A model generated the notes under the pieces. It was not told the DNA's origin. It worked only from the letters and a program-made list of their open reading frames with translations, and did not search any database. The position numbers and the translations under genes are program-made. Shown piece by piece: positions 23,462 through 33,347 of a DNA stretch of 64,000 nt. Positions within the stretch are counted from its first letter, which is position 1; the number at the start of each line of letters is the position of its first letter. The stretch is taken from assembly GCA_024235615.1 (NCBI GenBank), contig JACKMB010000003.1:186001-250000 (forward strand), given 5' to 3'. Source of the DNA: Thauera sp. (GTDB lineage Bacteria > Pseudomonadota > Gammaproteobacteria > Burkholderiales > Rhodocyclaceae).

Positions 23462-25920
23462 CGGCCCGGCTCCGGATGGAGGCTTTGCAAGTGTCTTAGG
23501 GTGGCGTCGCCGTCGAGCGGCCGCGAGAACAGGTAGCCCTGGCCGAAGTCGCAGCCCATCGCCCGCAGGATCTCGAGCTGCGCCTCGTCCTCGATGCATT
23601 CGGCGACGACGGTCATGCCGAGGTCGTGGGCGAGCTCGATGCTGTGGCGCACGATCGCGCGCAGGCGCTGGTCGTGGGGGAGCGAGCGTACGAAGGAGCC
23701 GTCGAGCTTGACCTGGTTGCAGGGCATGGTGTGCAGGTAGCTCAGCGTCGAGTAGCCGGTGCCGAAATCGTCGATCAGGATGTCGATCCCGGCGGCGCGC
23801 AGGGCGTGGAGGTGGTCGATCGCCGGGCCGTCGGGGTGCGCCAGTACGCTCTCGGTGACCTCGAAACGGATGCGGTCGTGCGCCACGCCGCTGCGATCGA
23901 TGACGTCGAGCAGTTCGGCCGCGAGATCGGGACGCGCGAGCTGGCGCGCGGAGAGATTCACGCTGACGCGCAGCGGGGCATCGAAAGGCAGCTGGCTCGA
24001 CCATGCCTGCAGATCCGTGCAGGTTCGCTCGAGTACGATCATCCCGATGTCGTGGATGAGGTCGAGCGCCTCGGCGAGCGGAATGAATTCGGCAGGGGAG
24101 AGCAGGCCGAGCGTCGGGTGCGGCCAGCGCACCAGGGCCTCGAAGCCGGTCGGGCGCCGGTTCGCCAGTTCCACGATCGGCTGGTACCAGGTCTGCAGCC
24201 CGCCCTGGGTGAGCGCCTTGCGCAATTCGGCTTCCACCTGCAGCGCGCGCACCGCGGCCGCATGCATCTCGGTCTGGAAGAACTCGATCGGGCCGGTGTC
24301 GCTGCGGCGGGCCTTGTGCAGCGCGTTGTCGGCGTCGCGCAGCAAGGATTCGGCGTCCTCGCGCTCGTTGTCGCTGATCGCAACGCCCACCCTGCAGCGT
24401 GGATGCAACTGCTGGCCGTTGCCGTTGGGTGAGAAGGCCGGGAGCGCGACGAGTTGTTCGCAGATGCGCAGCGCGTCGATCGAGTTCTCCACGCCGTTGA
24501 GCAGCACGGCGAACTGGTCGCCGCCGACGCGCGCGCATACGTCCCCGTCGCGCATCAGCGCGGCGATGTGGGCGCCGATTCGGCGCAGCAGCTCGTCGCC
24601 GACGAGATGGCCGTAGCTGTCGTTGACCAGGCTGAAGCGCTCGAGGTTGATCGCCAGCACCGCAATCTGTGCGAGGTCGCCGCGCCTGCGCTGGGCGAGT
24701 GCACGGTTGGCGTGCTCGATGAACATCGCCCGGTTGGGCAGGCCGGTGAGGCCGTCGTGCAGGGCATCGTGCACCAGTTGCTGCTCGGCGCGCTTGCGCA
24801 GGTCGATGTCGCCGAGCGATCCCGCCATCCGGTAGGCGCGCAGATCCTCGTCCCGATCGGCGACCCCGCGCATCAGGACCCAGCGGTAGGCGCCGTCGGG
24901 CAGGCGGGCGCGCAACTCCATGATGAAGTGGTTGCTGTTGCCCTTGAGGTGGTCGATGAGGCGCTGGCGGTAGGCCTCGACCTCGTGCGGGTGCAGGTAG
25001 GCGAGGATGTCCTCGGGCTTGCTGGAGAGGCTGCCAGGCTCCACGCCAAGAATCTGGCAGAAGCGTTCGGAGTAGTAGACGTCGTCGGCGTCGATGTCCC
25101 AGTCCCACAGGCCGTCGTTCGAGCCGCGCAGCGCGAGGGCGTAGCGTTCCTCGCTCGCCTGCAGGCGCTCGGCCGTGTCCTGCAACTCGGCAATGCGGTT
25201 CTGAAGTGTCGCCGCCATCACGTTGAAGTGGTCGGCGATCACGGCGAGCTCGTCCTTGCCGCGCGACTCCACCCGGTGGTCGAGGAAGCCGCTGGCGATC
25301 GCACGGCTGCCTTCCAGGAGCAGGCGAAGGTTGCGGGTCAGGAGATATCCGAGCGAGGAGAGCAGGACGAAGGTCAGCAGGATCTCCGCGATCGCGATCG
25401 CGAGGCCCTGCTGCATGATCGCCTCGCGCGCCGCTGCGAGCACCGACACCGAGACGCCGAACTGGAGCGTGCCGACCTCATTGCGCGCCAGCAGCAGTTG
25501 TCGGCGCACGTGTACGAGGTCGTCGGCCAGCAAGGTCTCGAAGAAGCGGCGGCGGTGCTCGTTGGGTTCGGGGACGTGCGTCAGATCGGGCATGCCGGCG
25601 CTCACCAGCAGATCGTCGCGGGCGTCCCGGATGCGCACGTAGAGCAGCCCTTCGTCGGCATCGGCCAGCAACTCGCCGAGGACGTCCTCGAGTGCGTCGA
25701 GCCGCCGCTGTTCGCCATACGCGGTGGCCATCGCGTGCAGCATGCTCGCGGTCTGGCCGATGGTCGTCTCCAGGCTCGCCGACATCGCGTTGTTCATCAG
25801 CCGTACGCTGTTGGCGAGCAGCAGGCTGAGCAGGACGACCTGCACCACCGTGCTGGCGAGCAGCAGGCGGATCCGGATCGAGGAGGGGCGCAGATCGAAC
25901 GAGATGGGCGGCACGCGCAC
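23458..25920 (-). CDS. Membrane HAMP-PAS-GGDEF(degenerate)-EAL protein
   Basis: The 820-residue protein has a first membrane helix (about 19-40), a periplasmic sensor segment (about 41-170), a second helix (about 171-195), HAMP (about 195-250), PAS/PAC (about 262-385), a GGDEF domain with the signature changed to GGDQF (near 465), and an EAL domain with GFEALVRW intact (near 593) plus later DDFGTGYS and KLDGSFVR motifs. The active-site change suggests that cyclic-di-GMP synthesis is lost or reduced and that the protein mainly degrades c-di-GMP. It is nearly contiguous with malonyl-CoA decarboxylase upstream and overlaps the porin-like gene downstream. Its signal may be linked to the porin and binding protein. 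Confidence 0.92.
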   Translation of the reverse strand: MRVPPISFDLRPSSIRIRLLLASTVVQVVLLSLLLANSVRLMNNAMSASLETTIGQTASMLHAMATAYGEQRRLDALEDVLGELLADADEGLLYVRIRDARDDLLVSAGMPDLTHVPEPNEHRRRFFETLLADDLVHVRRQLLLARNEVGTLQFGVSVSVLAAAREAIMQQGLAIAIAEILLTFVLLSSLGYLLTRNLRLLLEGSRAIASGFLDHRVESRGKDELAVIADHFNVMAATLQNRIAELQDTAERLQASEERYALALRGSNDGLWDWDIDADDVYYSERFCQILGVEPGSLSSKPEDILAYLHPHEVEAYRQRLIDHLKGNSNHFIMELRARLPDGAYRWVLMRGVADRDEDLRAYRMAGSLGDIDLRKRAEQQLVHDALHDGLTGLPNRAMFIEHANRALAQRRRGDLAQIAVLAINLERFSLVNDSYGHLVGDELLRRIGAHIAALMRDGDVCARVGGDQFAVLLNGVENSIDALRICEQLVALPAFSPNGNGQQLHPRCRVGVAISDNEREDAESLLRDADNALHKARRSDTGPIEFFQTEMHAAAVRALQVEAELRKALTQGGLQTWYQPIVELANRRPTGFEALVRWPHPTLGLLSPAEFIPLAEALDLIHDIGMIVLERTCTDLQAWSSQLPFDAPLRVSVNLSARQLARPDLAAELLDVIDRSGVAHDRIRFEVTESVLAHPDGPAIDHLHALRAAGIDILIDDFGTGYSTLSYLHTMPCNQVKLDGSFVRSLPHDQRLRAIVRHSIELAHDLGMTVVAECIEDEAQLEILRAMGCDFGQGYLFSRPLDGDATLRHLQSLHPEPGR

Positions 25921-25921
25921 C

Positions 25922-27304
25922 TCAGCGCCGGGCGAGCCTGCGCACCGCGGACGAGGCCGCGATGCTGCCGTTGGCTGCGAAGTTCTCGAGGTTGGCTTCC
26001 AGGCTGTCCGGGTCGTAGAGGTAATTGACCATCATCCCCCAGGACTGGCGGAGCCCCTTGTCGGAGCGGTCGGCAAGCCAGTTCAGGCGCTCGATGCGGG
26101 CGCCGTTGCCGAGGTGGAAGCGCGCCACCGAATCGACCGGGCGGTCGCCGCGGCGCGCCTCGCTCAGATAGCGCGCGCCCAGACGCAGCAGCGGCTCGCG
26201 CAAGGCCAGGGCGAGCGCCTCGTCCGCGACCCACGCCGGATCGCCGGCGAGCAGCGCGGCGAGGCGGGGTGAGTCGCCGCCTTCGACACCCAGCGCGGCA
26301 AGGCGCTTCCAGTCGGTTGCATTGAACGCCTCGGCGAAGGCTTCCGGGTCGCGCTGCGCCCAGCGCACCAGGCCGGGGATGGGCGAGAGCGTGGCGAAGG
26401 TCTTCAGGCGCGGGAAGTCGCGCTTGAGGTCGTCGATCACCCGCTTGAGGAGGAAGTTGCCGAAGCTCACGCCACGCAGGCCCTTCTGCGTGGCGCTGAT
26501 CGAATAGAAGATCGCCGTGGTCGCCCGGCCCGCGTCGGCGAGCGGCGCCTCGATGTCGAGCAGGCGCTGCACATCGTCGGCGATCTCCTCGAGCAGCGCG
26601 ACCTGCACGAAGATCAGCGGCTCGAGGGGCATGCGCGGATGGAAGAAGGCATAGCAGCGCCGGTCGGAGTCCAGCCGGTTCTTGAGATCCTTCCACGAGC
26701 GGATCTCGTGCACCGCCTCGTACTCGACGAGCTTCTCGAGCAGGGCGGCCGGCGAACTCCAGGTGATGCGCTGCAGTTCGAGGAAGCCGACGTCGAACCA
26801 TGCCGACAGCCGGGTCTCGAGCTCGCGGTCTAGCGGCTTGAGCAGCGGATCGTCGGCGATGAAGCGCAGCAGGTCGGCGCGCAGGTCGACGAGGAACTTG
26901 ACGCCCTGCGGGATGGCGTTGAACTGGGTGAGGATGCGCAGCCGGCGCGAGCGCAGCGCGGTGCGCAGCTCGGCCTCCGCATCCCACTGTCCTGCGGTGC
27001 CGATCGCCGCCTGGTAGGCGGCATGGGCCGCGGCCACGCGCGAGGGGTCCGGGCCGAACTCATGGGCGATCAGGCGCAGGAAGGCATGGCGGCCGGCGTC
27101 GTCCAGGCGCAGGTAGGTCTCCGCCAGGCGGGCGGCGCGCTGCCGGGTCGACACCTCGCCACCGCGACCTTCGGCGCACTCCTGGAGCTGGGTGCGCAGG
27201 CGTTCGAGGTCGCTCTCGTCCGGCGCCTTGCCGAGATGCGCGGCGCTCGCGACGAGTTCGCGCACGCGGCTCAGTCCGCGGGAGACCAGTCCTGCTCCGC
27301 TCAT
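25922..27304 (-). CDS. Malonyl-CoA decarboxylase
   Basis: The 460-residue enzyme converts malonyl-CoA to acetyl-CoA and CO2. It shows family blocks including VKFLVDLRADLL, RCYAFFHPRMPLEPLIFVQVAL, TAIFYSISATQKGLRGVSFGNFLLKRV, FATLSPIPGL and a VARFHLGNGARIERLNWLAD segment with the conserved histidine. ATG 27304 has AGGAGGAC immediately upstream; the frame remains open further but without a ribosome site. It is 1 base from the next gene, though a functional link with c-di-GMP signalling is not evident. Confidence 0.93.
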   Translation of the reverse strand: MSGAGLVSRGLSRVRELVASAAHLGKAPDESDLERLRTQLQECAEGRGGEVSTRQRAARLAETYLRLDDAGRHAFLRLIAHEFGPDPSRVAAAHAAYQAAIGTAGQWDAEAELRTALRSRRLRILTQFNAIPQGVKFLVDLRADLLRFIADDPLLKPLDRELETRLSAWFDVGFLELQRITWSSPAALLEKLVEYEAVHEIRSWKDLKNRLDSDRRCYAFFHPRMPLEPLIFVQVALLEEIADDVQRLLDIEAPLADAGRATTAIFYSISATQKGLRGVSFGNFLLKRVIDDLKRDFPRLKTFATLSPIPGLVRWAQRDPEAFAEAFNATDWKRLAALGVEGGDSPRLAALLAGDPAWVADEALALALREPLLRLGARYLSEARRGDRPVDSVARFHLGNGARIERLNWLADRSDKGLRQSWGMMVNYLYDPDSLEANLENFAANGSIAASSAVRRLARR

Positions 27305-27401
27305 GTCGTCCTCCTGCCGATTCGATTCGGATATCGCTCTTACATGATAGCCCGCTTTGGGGAGTGGCTTGTCGGCGCCCCGGAGCGCTCGTGTGCGATA
27401 T

Positions 27402-28223
27402 TCACGATCCCGCCTTGCCCCCGGCCTGCGGGCCGTGCTCATGCCGCTTTGCGGCGGCGAGCAGCAGCAGGCCGGCGAGCACCATCGGCACGCACAGCCA
27501 TTGCGCGGTGGACAGGCCGAGCGAGAGGGTGCCGAAAATGCCCGGGTCGGGCGTGCGGAAGAACTCCGCCATGAAGCGGAGCGTGCCGTAGCCGACCAGG
27601 AACATGGCCGACACCGCGCGCAGTGGCCGCGGGCTTGCGGAGTAGAGCCAAAGCACCAGGAACAGCAGCAGGCCCTCGCCCGCGGCCTGGTAAAGCTGCG
27701 AGGGGTGGCGCGGCACCGCGTCCACCCAGGGGAAGACCATCGCCCACGGCAACTCCGCCTCCACCGGGCGGCCCCACAGTTCGCCGTTGATGAAGTTGCC
27801 GATCCGTCCGGCCGCCAGCCCGGTCGGCACCAGCGGCGCGATGAAGTCGGTGACCTGCCAGAAGTCCTTGCCGTGGCGGCGACCGTACAGCCACATCGCC
27901 GCCAGCACGCCGAGAAAACCGCCGTGGAAGCTCATCCCGCCCTTCCACACGGCCAGGATCTCACCGGGGTGTTGCAGGTAATAGCCGGGCTGGAAGAACA
28001 GCACTTCGCCGAGGCGCCCCCCCAGGATCACCCCGATCACCCCGTACATGAGCAGGTCGTCGATACCCTGCGCATCCCAGCCCAGTTCGGGACGCCGCCG
28101 CGCGTGACGACGGCCGAGCACGACGAAGAGCACGAAGGCGACCAGGTACATGAGCCCGTACCAGCGCACCGAGAGCGGGCCGAGGGAGAGTGCGATCGGA
28201 TCGAATTGCGGATGAACGAGCAT
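27402..28223 (-). CDS. lgt: Prolipoprotein diacylglyceryl transferase
   Basis: The 273-residue inner-membrane enzyme adds diacylglycerol to the lipobox cysteine of prolipoproteins. It has about seven membrane helices and the Lgt signature [15 protein letters not shown], with the conserved HGG block ([10 protein letters not shown]) and [16 protein letters not shown] 28223 gives the normal family start ([25 protein letters not shown]). Five copies of a GTGAGGC heptamer lie directly upstream. Its products in this window include several lipoproteins. Confidence 0.97.
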   Translation of the reverse strand: MLVHPQFDPIALSLGPLSVRWYGLMYLVAFVLFVVLGRRHARRRPELGWDAQGIDDLLMYGVIGVILGGRLGEVLFFQPGYYLQHPGEILAVWKGGMSFHGGFLGVLAAMWLYGRRHGKDFWQVTDFIAPLVPTGLAAGRIGNFINGELWGRPVEAELPWAMVFPWVDAVPRHPSQLYQAAGEGLLLFLVLWLYSASPRPLRAVSAMFLVGYGTLRFMAEFFRTPDPGIFGTLSLGLSTAQWLCVPMVLAGLLLLAAAKRHEHGPQAGGKAGS

Positions 28224-28230
28224 GGGGGGC

Positions 28231-28265
28231 GTGAGGCGTGAGGCGTGAGGCGTGAGGCGTGAGGC
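28231..28265. repeat. Tandem heptamer, five GTGAGGC copies
   Basis: Five exact copies in 35 bases, immediately upstream of the lgt start and downstream of the YceH-like gene. The same heptamer (reverse complement GCCTCAC) recurs at 31777 and 52328. Confidence 0.9.
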
Positions 28266-28288
28266 ACCGCGTGCGCGGCGGGCGGCGG

Positions 28289-28966
28289 TCAGTCGAACTG
28301 CTTGCGGAACGCAGCGAACTCGCCGCGCAGCGCGTCGAGCTCCTCGCGCAGACGGCGGACCTCGTCCTCGAGTTCCCCGATGCGCCCGCGCCCGCCGCTG
28401 CCCGCGCCGGCGGACTGCGCCTCGGCCATCTCCTGCACCGCGGCGTCGCCGCCGAGCAGATGAACGTGGCGGGTCTCCTTGGTGCCGGGCGCGCGCGGCA
28501 GCGCGGCGACCAGGGGTGGGTACTTCTCGGCCAGGTGCTCGAGCACGGCATCCACCGCGGCGACGTCGTCGAAGCGGTGCAGGCGCTCGCAGCGCTGGCG
28601 CAGCTCGCCCGCGGTCTGTGCGCCGCGCAGCAGCAGGATCGCCAGCACCGCCTGCTCGGCGGGCGGCAGCGAGTGACGCAGGCGGACCAGGTGCTCGTAC
28701 TTGGCCACGCGTGCGCTCTGCTGGTCGCGCTTGGACACCAGGCGGCGGGCGATGAGGCGGTCGACCGCGTCCTGCACCTCGGTCTCGGAAAGGCTCATCA
28801 CCGGCTCGCGCGCGGTGAGCTGGTTGCAGCCGGTGGTGATGGCGTTGACCGACAGCGGATAGGCGTCGGGGGTGATGAAGGATTTCTCGATCAGCACGCC
28901 GAGCACGCGGATCTCGGCGGGGTCGAGGTCGAAGCCGGCCTCGGTCGTGGGGGTCGTGTCCTGCAT
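28289..28966 (-). CDS. YceH/DUF480 family protein
   Basis: The 225-residue protein belongs to the UPF0502 (YceH) family of paired winged-helix proteins: [41 protein letters not shown] and [21 protein letters not shown]-like blocks, then a coiled coil at the end ([20 protein letters not shown]). Function is not established. ATG 28966 has GGAGG upstream. It diverges from ilvD and precedes lgt. Confidence 0.9.
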   Translation of the reverse strand: MQDTTPTTEAGFDLDPAEIRVLGVLIEKSFITPDAYPLSVNAITTGCNQLTAREPVMSLSETEVQDAVDRLIARRLVSKRDQQSARVAKYEHLVRLRHSLPPAEQAVLAILLLRGAQTAGELRQRCERLHRFDDVAAVDAVLEHLAEKYPPLVAALPRAPGTKETRHVHLLGGDAAVQEMAEAQSAGAGSGGRGRIGELEDEVRRLREELDALRGEFAAFRKQFD

Positions 28967-29049
28967 GGAACCTCCTGCGGTGTCGGGCCCCGGATGATAC
29001 GCCAGCCGGATCGTCCGCCCCACCGCGGCGTCCCCGCATGCGCCGGCGC

Positions 29050-29081
29050 TTGTCGCAAGCCTGCGCACCGCGCGTTAGAAT
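29050..29081 (+). promoter_or_regulatory. Possible ilvD promoter
   Basis: TTGTCG at 29050-29055 and TAGAAT at 29076-29081 lie before ilvD. The 20-base spacing is longer than ideal, so only the -10-like element is convincing. Confidence 0.3.
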
Positions 29082-29115
29082 CGAGCCCTTTACCGCTGAT
29101 TTCCCGGAGCGCGCC

Positions 29116-30966
29116 ATGCCCCAGTACCGTTCCCGCACCTCCACCGCCGGCCGCAACATGGCGGGCGCCCGCGCGCTGTGGCGCGCCACCGGCATGAAGG
29201 ACGGAGACTTCGAGAAGCCGATCATCGCCATCGCCAACAGCTTCACCCAGTTCGTGCCCGGCCACGTGCACCTGAAGGACCTCGGCCAGCTCGTCGCGCG
29301 CGAGATCGAGGCCGCGGGCGGCGTCGCCAAGGAGTTCAACACCATCGCGGTCGATGACGGCATCGCCATGGGCCACGGCGGCATGCTGTACTCGCTGCCC
29401 TCGCGCGAGCTCATCGCCGACAGCGTCGAGTACATGTGCAACGCCCACACCGCCGACGCGCTGGTGTGCATCTCGAACTGCGACAAGATCACCCCGGGCA
29501 TGCTGATGGCCGCGCTGCGCCTCAACATCCCGGCGATCTTCGTCTCCGGCGGGCCGATGGAGGCCGGCAAGGTCAAGTGGGAGGCCAAGGTCATCTCGCT
29601 CGACCTCGTCGACGCGATGGTCAAGGCCGCCGACAAGTCGTGTTCGGACGAGGAGGTCGACGCCATCGAGCGCTCGGCCTGTCCGACCTGCGGCTCGTGC
29701 TCGGGCATGTTCACCGCCAACTCGATGAACTGCCTCACCGAGGCGCTCGGCCTGTCGCTGCCCGGCAACGGCACCACGCTCGCCACCCACGCCGACCGCG
29801 AGCGCCTGTTCAAGGAAGCCGGCCGCCGCATCGTCGACCTCGCCCGCCGCTATTACGAAAAGGACGACGCCTCGGTGCTGCCGCGCTCGATCGCCAGCTT
29901 CCAGGCCTTCGAGAACGCCATCAGCCTGGATGTGGCCATGGGAGGTTCGACCAACACCGTGCTGCACCTGCTCGCCGCCGCGCGCGAGGCCGGCGTCGAC
30001 TTCACCATGAAGGACATCGACCGCATCAGCCGCCACGTGCCCTGCCTGTGCAAGGTCGCGCCGGCGATCGCCGACGTGCATATCGAGGACGTGCATCGCG
30101 CCGGCGGCATCATGAGCATCCTCGGCGAGCTCGACCGTGCCGGCCTGCTGCACACCGGCGTGCCCACCGTGCACAGCGCCTCGATGGCCGAGGCGCTCGA
30201 CAAGTGGGACATCAAGCGCACTTCCGACGAGGCGGTGCATGCCTTCTACCGCGCCGCGCCCGGCGGCGTGCCCACCCAGGTCGCCTTCAGCCAGGACCGG
30301 CGCTGGAAGCAACTCGACGCCGACCGCGAGCACGGCATCATCCGCGACAAGGCCCACGCCTTCACCGCCGACGGCGGCCTCGCCGTGCTCTACGGCAACA
30401 TCGCCGAGAAGGGCTGCATCGTGAAGACCGCCGGCGTGGACGAGTCCATCTGGAAGTTCACCGGCAAGGCGCGCGTCTACGAGAGCCAGGAAGATGCGGT
30501 CGAGGGCATCCTCGGCGAGCAGGTGCAGGCCGGCGACGTCGTCGTCATCCGCTACGAAGGGCCCAAGGGTGGCCCCGGCATGCAGGAGATGCTGTATCCG
30601 ACCTCCTACCTGAAGAGCCGCGGCCTCGGTGCGCAGTGCGCGCTGCTGACCGACGGGCGCTTCTCGGGCGGCACCTCGGGCCTGTCGATCGGCCATGCTT
30701 CGCCCGAGGCGGCCTGCGGTGGCGCGATCGCGCTGGTCGAGGACGGCGACACCATCGAGATCGACATCCCGAACCGCAGCATCAACCTGGCGATCCCGGC
30801 CGAAGAGCTCGCCCGCCGGCGCGCAGCGATGGAGGCGAAGGGCAATGCCGCGTGGAAGCCGGTGAAACGCGAGCGCGTCGTCTCCGCCGCGCTGCAGGCC
30901 TATGCCGCGCTCACCACCTCGGCCGATACCGGCGCGGTGCGGGACGTCACCCAGGTTCAGCGCTGA
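29116..30966 (+). CDS. ilvD: Dihydroxy-acid dehydratase
   Basis: The 616-residue iron-sulphur enzyme catalyses the dehydration step common to isoleucine, valine and leucine/pantothenate synthesis. Diagnostic blocks are [52 protein letters not shown], and [24 protein letters not shown] 29116 begins [10 protein letters not shown] as in the family; the longer open frame starting at 29038 overlaps promoter-like sequence. It stands alone, with a small coiled-coil gene 50 bases downstream. Confidence 0.97.
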   Translation: MPQYRSRTSTAGRNMAGARALWRATGMKDGDFEKPIIAIANSFTQFVPGHVHLKDLGQLVAREIEAAGGVAKEFNTIAVDDGIAMGHGGMLYSLPSRELIADSVEYMCNAHTADALVCISNCDKITPGMLMAALRLNIPAIFVSGGPMEAGKVKWEAKVISLDLVDAMVKAADKSCSDEEVDAIERSACPTCGSCSGMFTANSMNCLTEALGLSLPGNGTTLATHADRERLFKEAGRRIVDLARRYYEKDDASVLPRSIASFQAFENAISLDVAMGGSTNTVLHLLAAAREAGVDFTMKDIDRISRHVPCLCKVAPAIADVHIEDVHRAGGIMSILGELDRAGLLHTGVPTVHSASMAEALDKWDIKRTSDEAVHAFYRAAPGGVPTQVAFSQDRRWKQLDADREHGIIRDKAHAFTADGGLAVLYGNIAEKGCIVKTAGVDESIWKFTGKARVYESQEDAVEGILGEQVQAGDVVVIRYEGPKGGPGMQEMLYPTSYLKSRGLGAQCALLTDGRFSGGTSGLSIGHASPEAACGGAIALVEDGDTIEIDIPNRSINLAIPAEELARRRAAMEAKGNAAWKPVKRERVVSAALQAYAALTTSADTGAVRDVTQVQR

Positions 30967-31016
30967 CCGTCCCCGGCCGATTGACCCGTCATCGGCCGCT
31001 CACTACCATCGACGCC

Positions 31017-31211
31017 ATGGATACCGAACTCGCACAGCTCGAAGCCCAGCTCGAGCACCTGATCAGCCACTACGAGCGCCTGAAGGCCGACAACGCCGCC
31101 CTGCGCGGTCGCGTCGTGCAGCTCGAGGGCGAGAATCGCCGGCTCTCCGACAAGGTCCGTGTCGCCGCGGACCGCCTCGAGGGCCTGCTCGACAAACTGC
31201 CGGAGGCCTGA
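31017..31211 (+). CDS. Small coiled-coil protein (ZapB-like)
   Basis: The 64-residue product is almost wholly heptad coiled coil (ELAQLEAQLEHLISHYERLKADN, RRLSDKVRVAADRLEGLLDKL). Proteins of this size directly upstream of zapA in betaproteobacteria are usually annotated as TIGR02449 or ZapB-like. ATG 31017 lies 4 bases before the zapA start region's partner; the zapA ATG follows the stop by 4 bases. A role with ZapA at the division ring is inferred. Confidence 0.8.
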   Translation: MDTELAQLEAQLEHLISHYERLKADNAALRGRVVQLEGENRRLSDKVRVAADRLEGLLDKLPEA

Positions 31212-31215
31212 AGCG

Positions 31216-31518
31216 ATGTCCGCCGAACACCTCGACATGACGCTGCTGGGCAAGGAGTACCGCATCTCCTGCACGGCCGAAACGCGCGACGAACTGCTCG
31301 CCACCGTAGCCTTTCTCGACGACAAGCTGCGTGAAATCGGTGCCCGCACCGGCTCGTCGGGCGAGAAGCTGGCGGTCATGACCGCCCTCAATATCGCCCA
31401 CGAGTTCCTCCAGCACCAGCGCGGCAACGGGTTTGACATGCCGGGCATGAAGCGTAGAATCGGACTCATGAAAGCGCGCCTGGACGGTGTCCTGGGGCAG
31501 CAGGAAAAGCTTTTCTGA
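31216..31518 (+). CDS. zapA: Cell division protein ZapA
   Basis: The 100-residue protein matches ZapA, which bundles FtsZ filaments: LDMTLLGKEYRISCTAETRDELL, AVAFLDDKLREI-like region and the helix KLAVMTALNIAHEFL, then a coiled-coil end. It starts 4 bases after the upstream coiled-coil gene. 6S RNA follows, which is the usual order in proteobacteria and supports the call. Confidence 0.95.
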   Translation: MSAEHLDMTLLGKEYRISCTAETRDELLATVAFLDDKLREIGARTGSSGEKLAVMTALNIAHEFLQHQRGNGFDMPGMKRRIGLMKARLDGVLGQQEKLF

Positions 31519-31544
31519 AGGCAGTTCGAGCAATACCGGTCAAT

Positions 31545-31722
31545 CCCCTGCAGTGTTCGTCGAAGTCGTAGACTCCTTGAACCAATAGTCGAGAGACTCG
31601 GTCGCCGACCATCGATGCCGCTGGTGTGAACGCCCCTTGCCGGGTGATCCTGAAGCGGAAGGAACGCGACCTCCCTGAACCCAAGGTTCAGGATGCCCGG
31701 CGGAGACGGCACAGGCGGGGGA
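31545..31722 (+). ncRNA. ssrS: 6S RNA
   Basis: The gene-free stretch after zapA has the features of 6S RNA, the RNA polymerase sigma-70 holoenzyme regulator. It begins CCCCTGCAGTGTTCGTCG, has opposed half-stems TTGAACC and GGTTCAGG in the centre, and a GTGTGAACGCCCCTTGCCGG bulge segment and a GC-rich closing side GACGGCACAGGCGGGGG. Position downstream of zapA is the conserved one. Exact ends are estimated. Confidence 0.8.
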
Positions 31723-31731
31723 CCTACAAAG

Positions 31732-31763
31732 AGAGGGCGCGGTGAGCGATCACCGCGCCCTCT
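31732..31763 (+). terminator. Hairpin downstream of 6S RNA
   Basis: AGAGGGCGCGGTGA and its exact reverse complement TCACCGCGCCCTCT form a 14-bp stem with loop GCGA. No clear T-run follows, so it may stop transcription with help or act as an RNA processing boundary. Confidence 0.65.
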
Positions 31764-31776
31764 GCGCTTGTACGCA

Positions 31777-31789
31777 CCTCACGCCTCAC
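31777..31789. repeat. Two-copy version of the GCCTCAC heptamer
   Basis: CCTCACGCCTCAC lies between the 6S terminator and trkH and is the same unit as the arrays at 28231 and 52328. Confidence 0.6.
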
Positions 31790-31889
31790 GCTCGTGCTGC
31801 ACTGCAAACTCTTAACGCCATCTTTACGCCCGCCGGCCTAGCATCCGCTGCATCCATAACGCTTTGCGGCCCTTGCCGCTCATGTTGCG

Positions 31890-33347
31890 ATGCAAGCCTA
31901 CTTTCCCGTCCTCGGTGTGCTCGGCATGATGCTGATGCTGTTCGGGCTGGTGATGGGCTTTCCCCTCGCGGTCTCGTTCGCGCTCGACGACGGCGCCACC
32001 CAGGCCTACGACCTCGCCATCCTCGCCACCTTCGCCACCGGGCTGGCGATGTGGCTGGGCGGGCGGCGGACGCGGCGCGACCTGCACGTCTCGGACGGCT
32101 TCCTGCTCGTGGCTGCGACCTGGCTGATCACCCCGGTGTTCGGTGCGCTGCCGCTGATGTTCTACCTTCCGGAGCTGTCCTTCACCGACGCCTACTTCGA
32201 GGCCGCCTCCGGGCTCACCACCACCGGCGCCACGGTGCTCACCGGGCTCGACACGATGCCGGTGTCGATCAACCTGTGGCGCTGCTTCATGCACTGGGTG
32301 GGCGGCATGGGCGTCATCGTGCTGATGGTGGCGGTGCTGCCGCTGCTGGGCATCGGTGGGCGGCAGATCTTCCGCGCCGAGACGCCGGGGCCGATGAAGG
32401 AGTCCAGCCTCACCCCGCGCATCGCCGAGACCGCGAAGGGCCTGTGGGGTGTCTACGTAGTGCTCACCGTGGCCTGCGGAATCGCGCTCTGGCAGGCCGG
32501 GATGCTGCCCTGGGACGCGGTGATCCACGCCTTCTCGATCATGGGGCTGGGCGGCTTCTCCACCCGCGACGCCAGCCTCGGCGCCTTCGACAGCGTACCG
32601 ATCGAGACGGTCACCATCGTGTTCGCGCTGCTCTCGGGGATCAACTACGCCACCCACTACCTCGCCCTGGTGCATCGAACGCCGCGCCCCTACGGCCAGG
32701 ACCCCGAACTGCGCTGGTTCTTCGGCGTGCTCGCGGTCACCGTGGTGTTCCTGACCGTCTATCTGCTCGAGGGCGGCGCCTACCGGGATGGCGCGCTCGC
32801 CTTCCGCCACGTCTCCTTCCACGCCGTCTCGCTGGCGACCTCGCTCGGCCTGGCGACCTACGACTACACGCTGTGGCCGATGTTCGCCCAGGTGTGGATC
32901 CTGTTCCTGAGCAGCTTCGCCGCCTGCTCGGGCTCGACCGGCGGCGGCATCAAGATGATGCGTGCGATCATCCTTTACAAGCAGGTGCATCGCGAGATCG
33001 TGCGCTCGCTGCATCCGAGCGCGGTGGTGCCACTGCGCCTGGGCAGCCAGCGCGTCTCCGACAACGTGCTGCACGCCGTACTGGCGTTCAGCTTCATGTA
33101 CATGGTCAGCATCGTCAGCCTGACCCTCGTTCTCGCCGCCTCCGGGATGGACCTGATCACCGCGTTCTCGGGTGTGGTCGCCTGCCTCAACAACGCCGGC
33201 CCCGGCCTGGCTTCGGTAGGCCCCGCGGGCAACTATCAGGGCCTGGGCGATTTCCAGACCTGGGTACTGAGCTTCGCGATGATCCTCGGCCGGCTGGAGA
33301 TCTTTACCCTGCTGGTGGTGCTGACGCCGGCGTTCTGGCGGCGCTGA
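31890..33347 (+). CDS. trkH: Trk potassium uptake protein TrkH
   Basis: The 485-residue membrane protein has four pore-loop repeats with selectivity-filter regions: ASGLTTTGATVL, IMGLGGFSTRDAS, ACSGSTGGGIKMM and NNAGPGLASVG. It carries K+ through the inner membrane and normally works with TrkA, which is not in the window. Its 3' end overlaps the convergent response-regulator gene by 44 bases (33304-33347). A KdpE/KdpD-like pair next to it suggests potassium-linked control. Confidence 0.95.
   Translation: MQAYFPVLGVLGMMLMLFGLVMGFPLAVSFALDDGATQAYDLAILATFATGLAMWLGGRRTRRDLHVSDGFLLVAATWLITPVFGALPLMFYLPELSFTDAYFEAASGLTTTGATVLTGLDTMPVSINLWRCFMHWVGGMGVIVLMVAVLPLLGIGGRQIFRAETPGPMKESSLTPRIAETAKGLWGVYVVLTVACGIALWQAGMLPWDAVIHAFSIMGLGGFSTRDASLGAFDSVPIETVTIVFALLSGINYATHYLALVHRTPRPYGQDPELRWFFGVLAVTVVFLTVYLLEGGAYRDGALAFRHVSFHAVSLATSLGLATYDYTLWPMFAQVWILFLSSFAACSGSTGGGIKMMRAIILYKQVHREIVRSLHPSAVVPLRLGSQRVSDNVLHAVLAFSFMYMVSIVSLTLVLAASGMDLITAFSGVVACLNNAGPGLASVGPAGNYQGLGDFQTWVLSFAMILGRLEIFTLLVVLTPAFWRR

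Noticed and set aside
28231-28265. CRISPR-like array
   Set aside because: The repeats are 7 bases with no spacers; it is a simple tandem repeat, as is the array at 52328.
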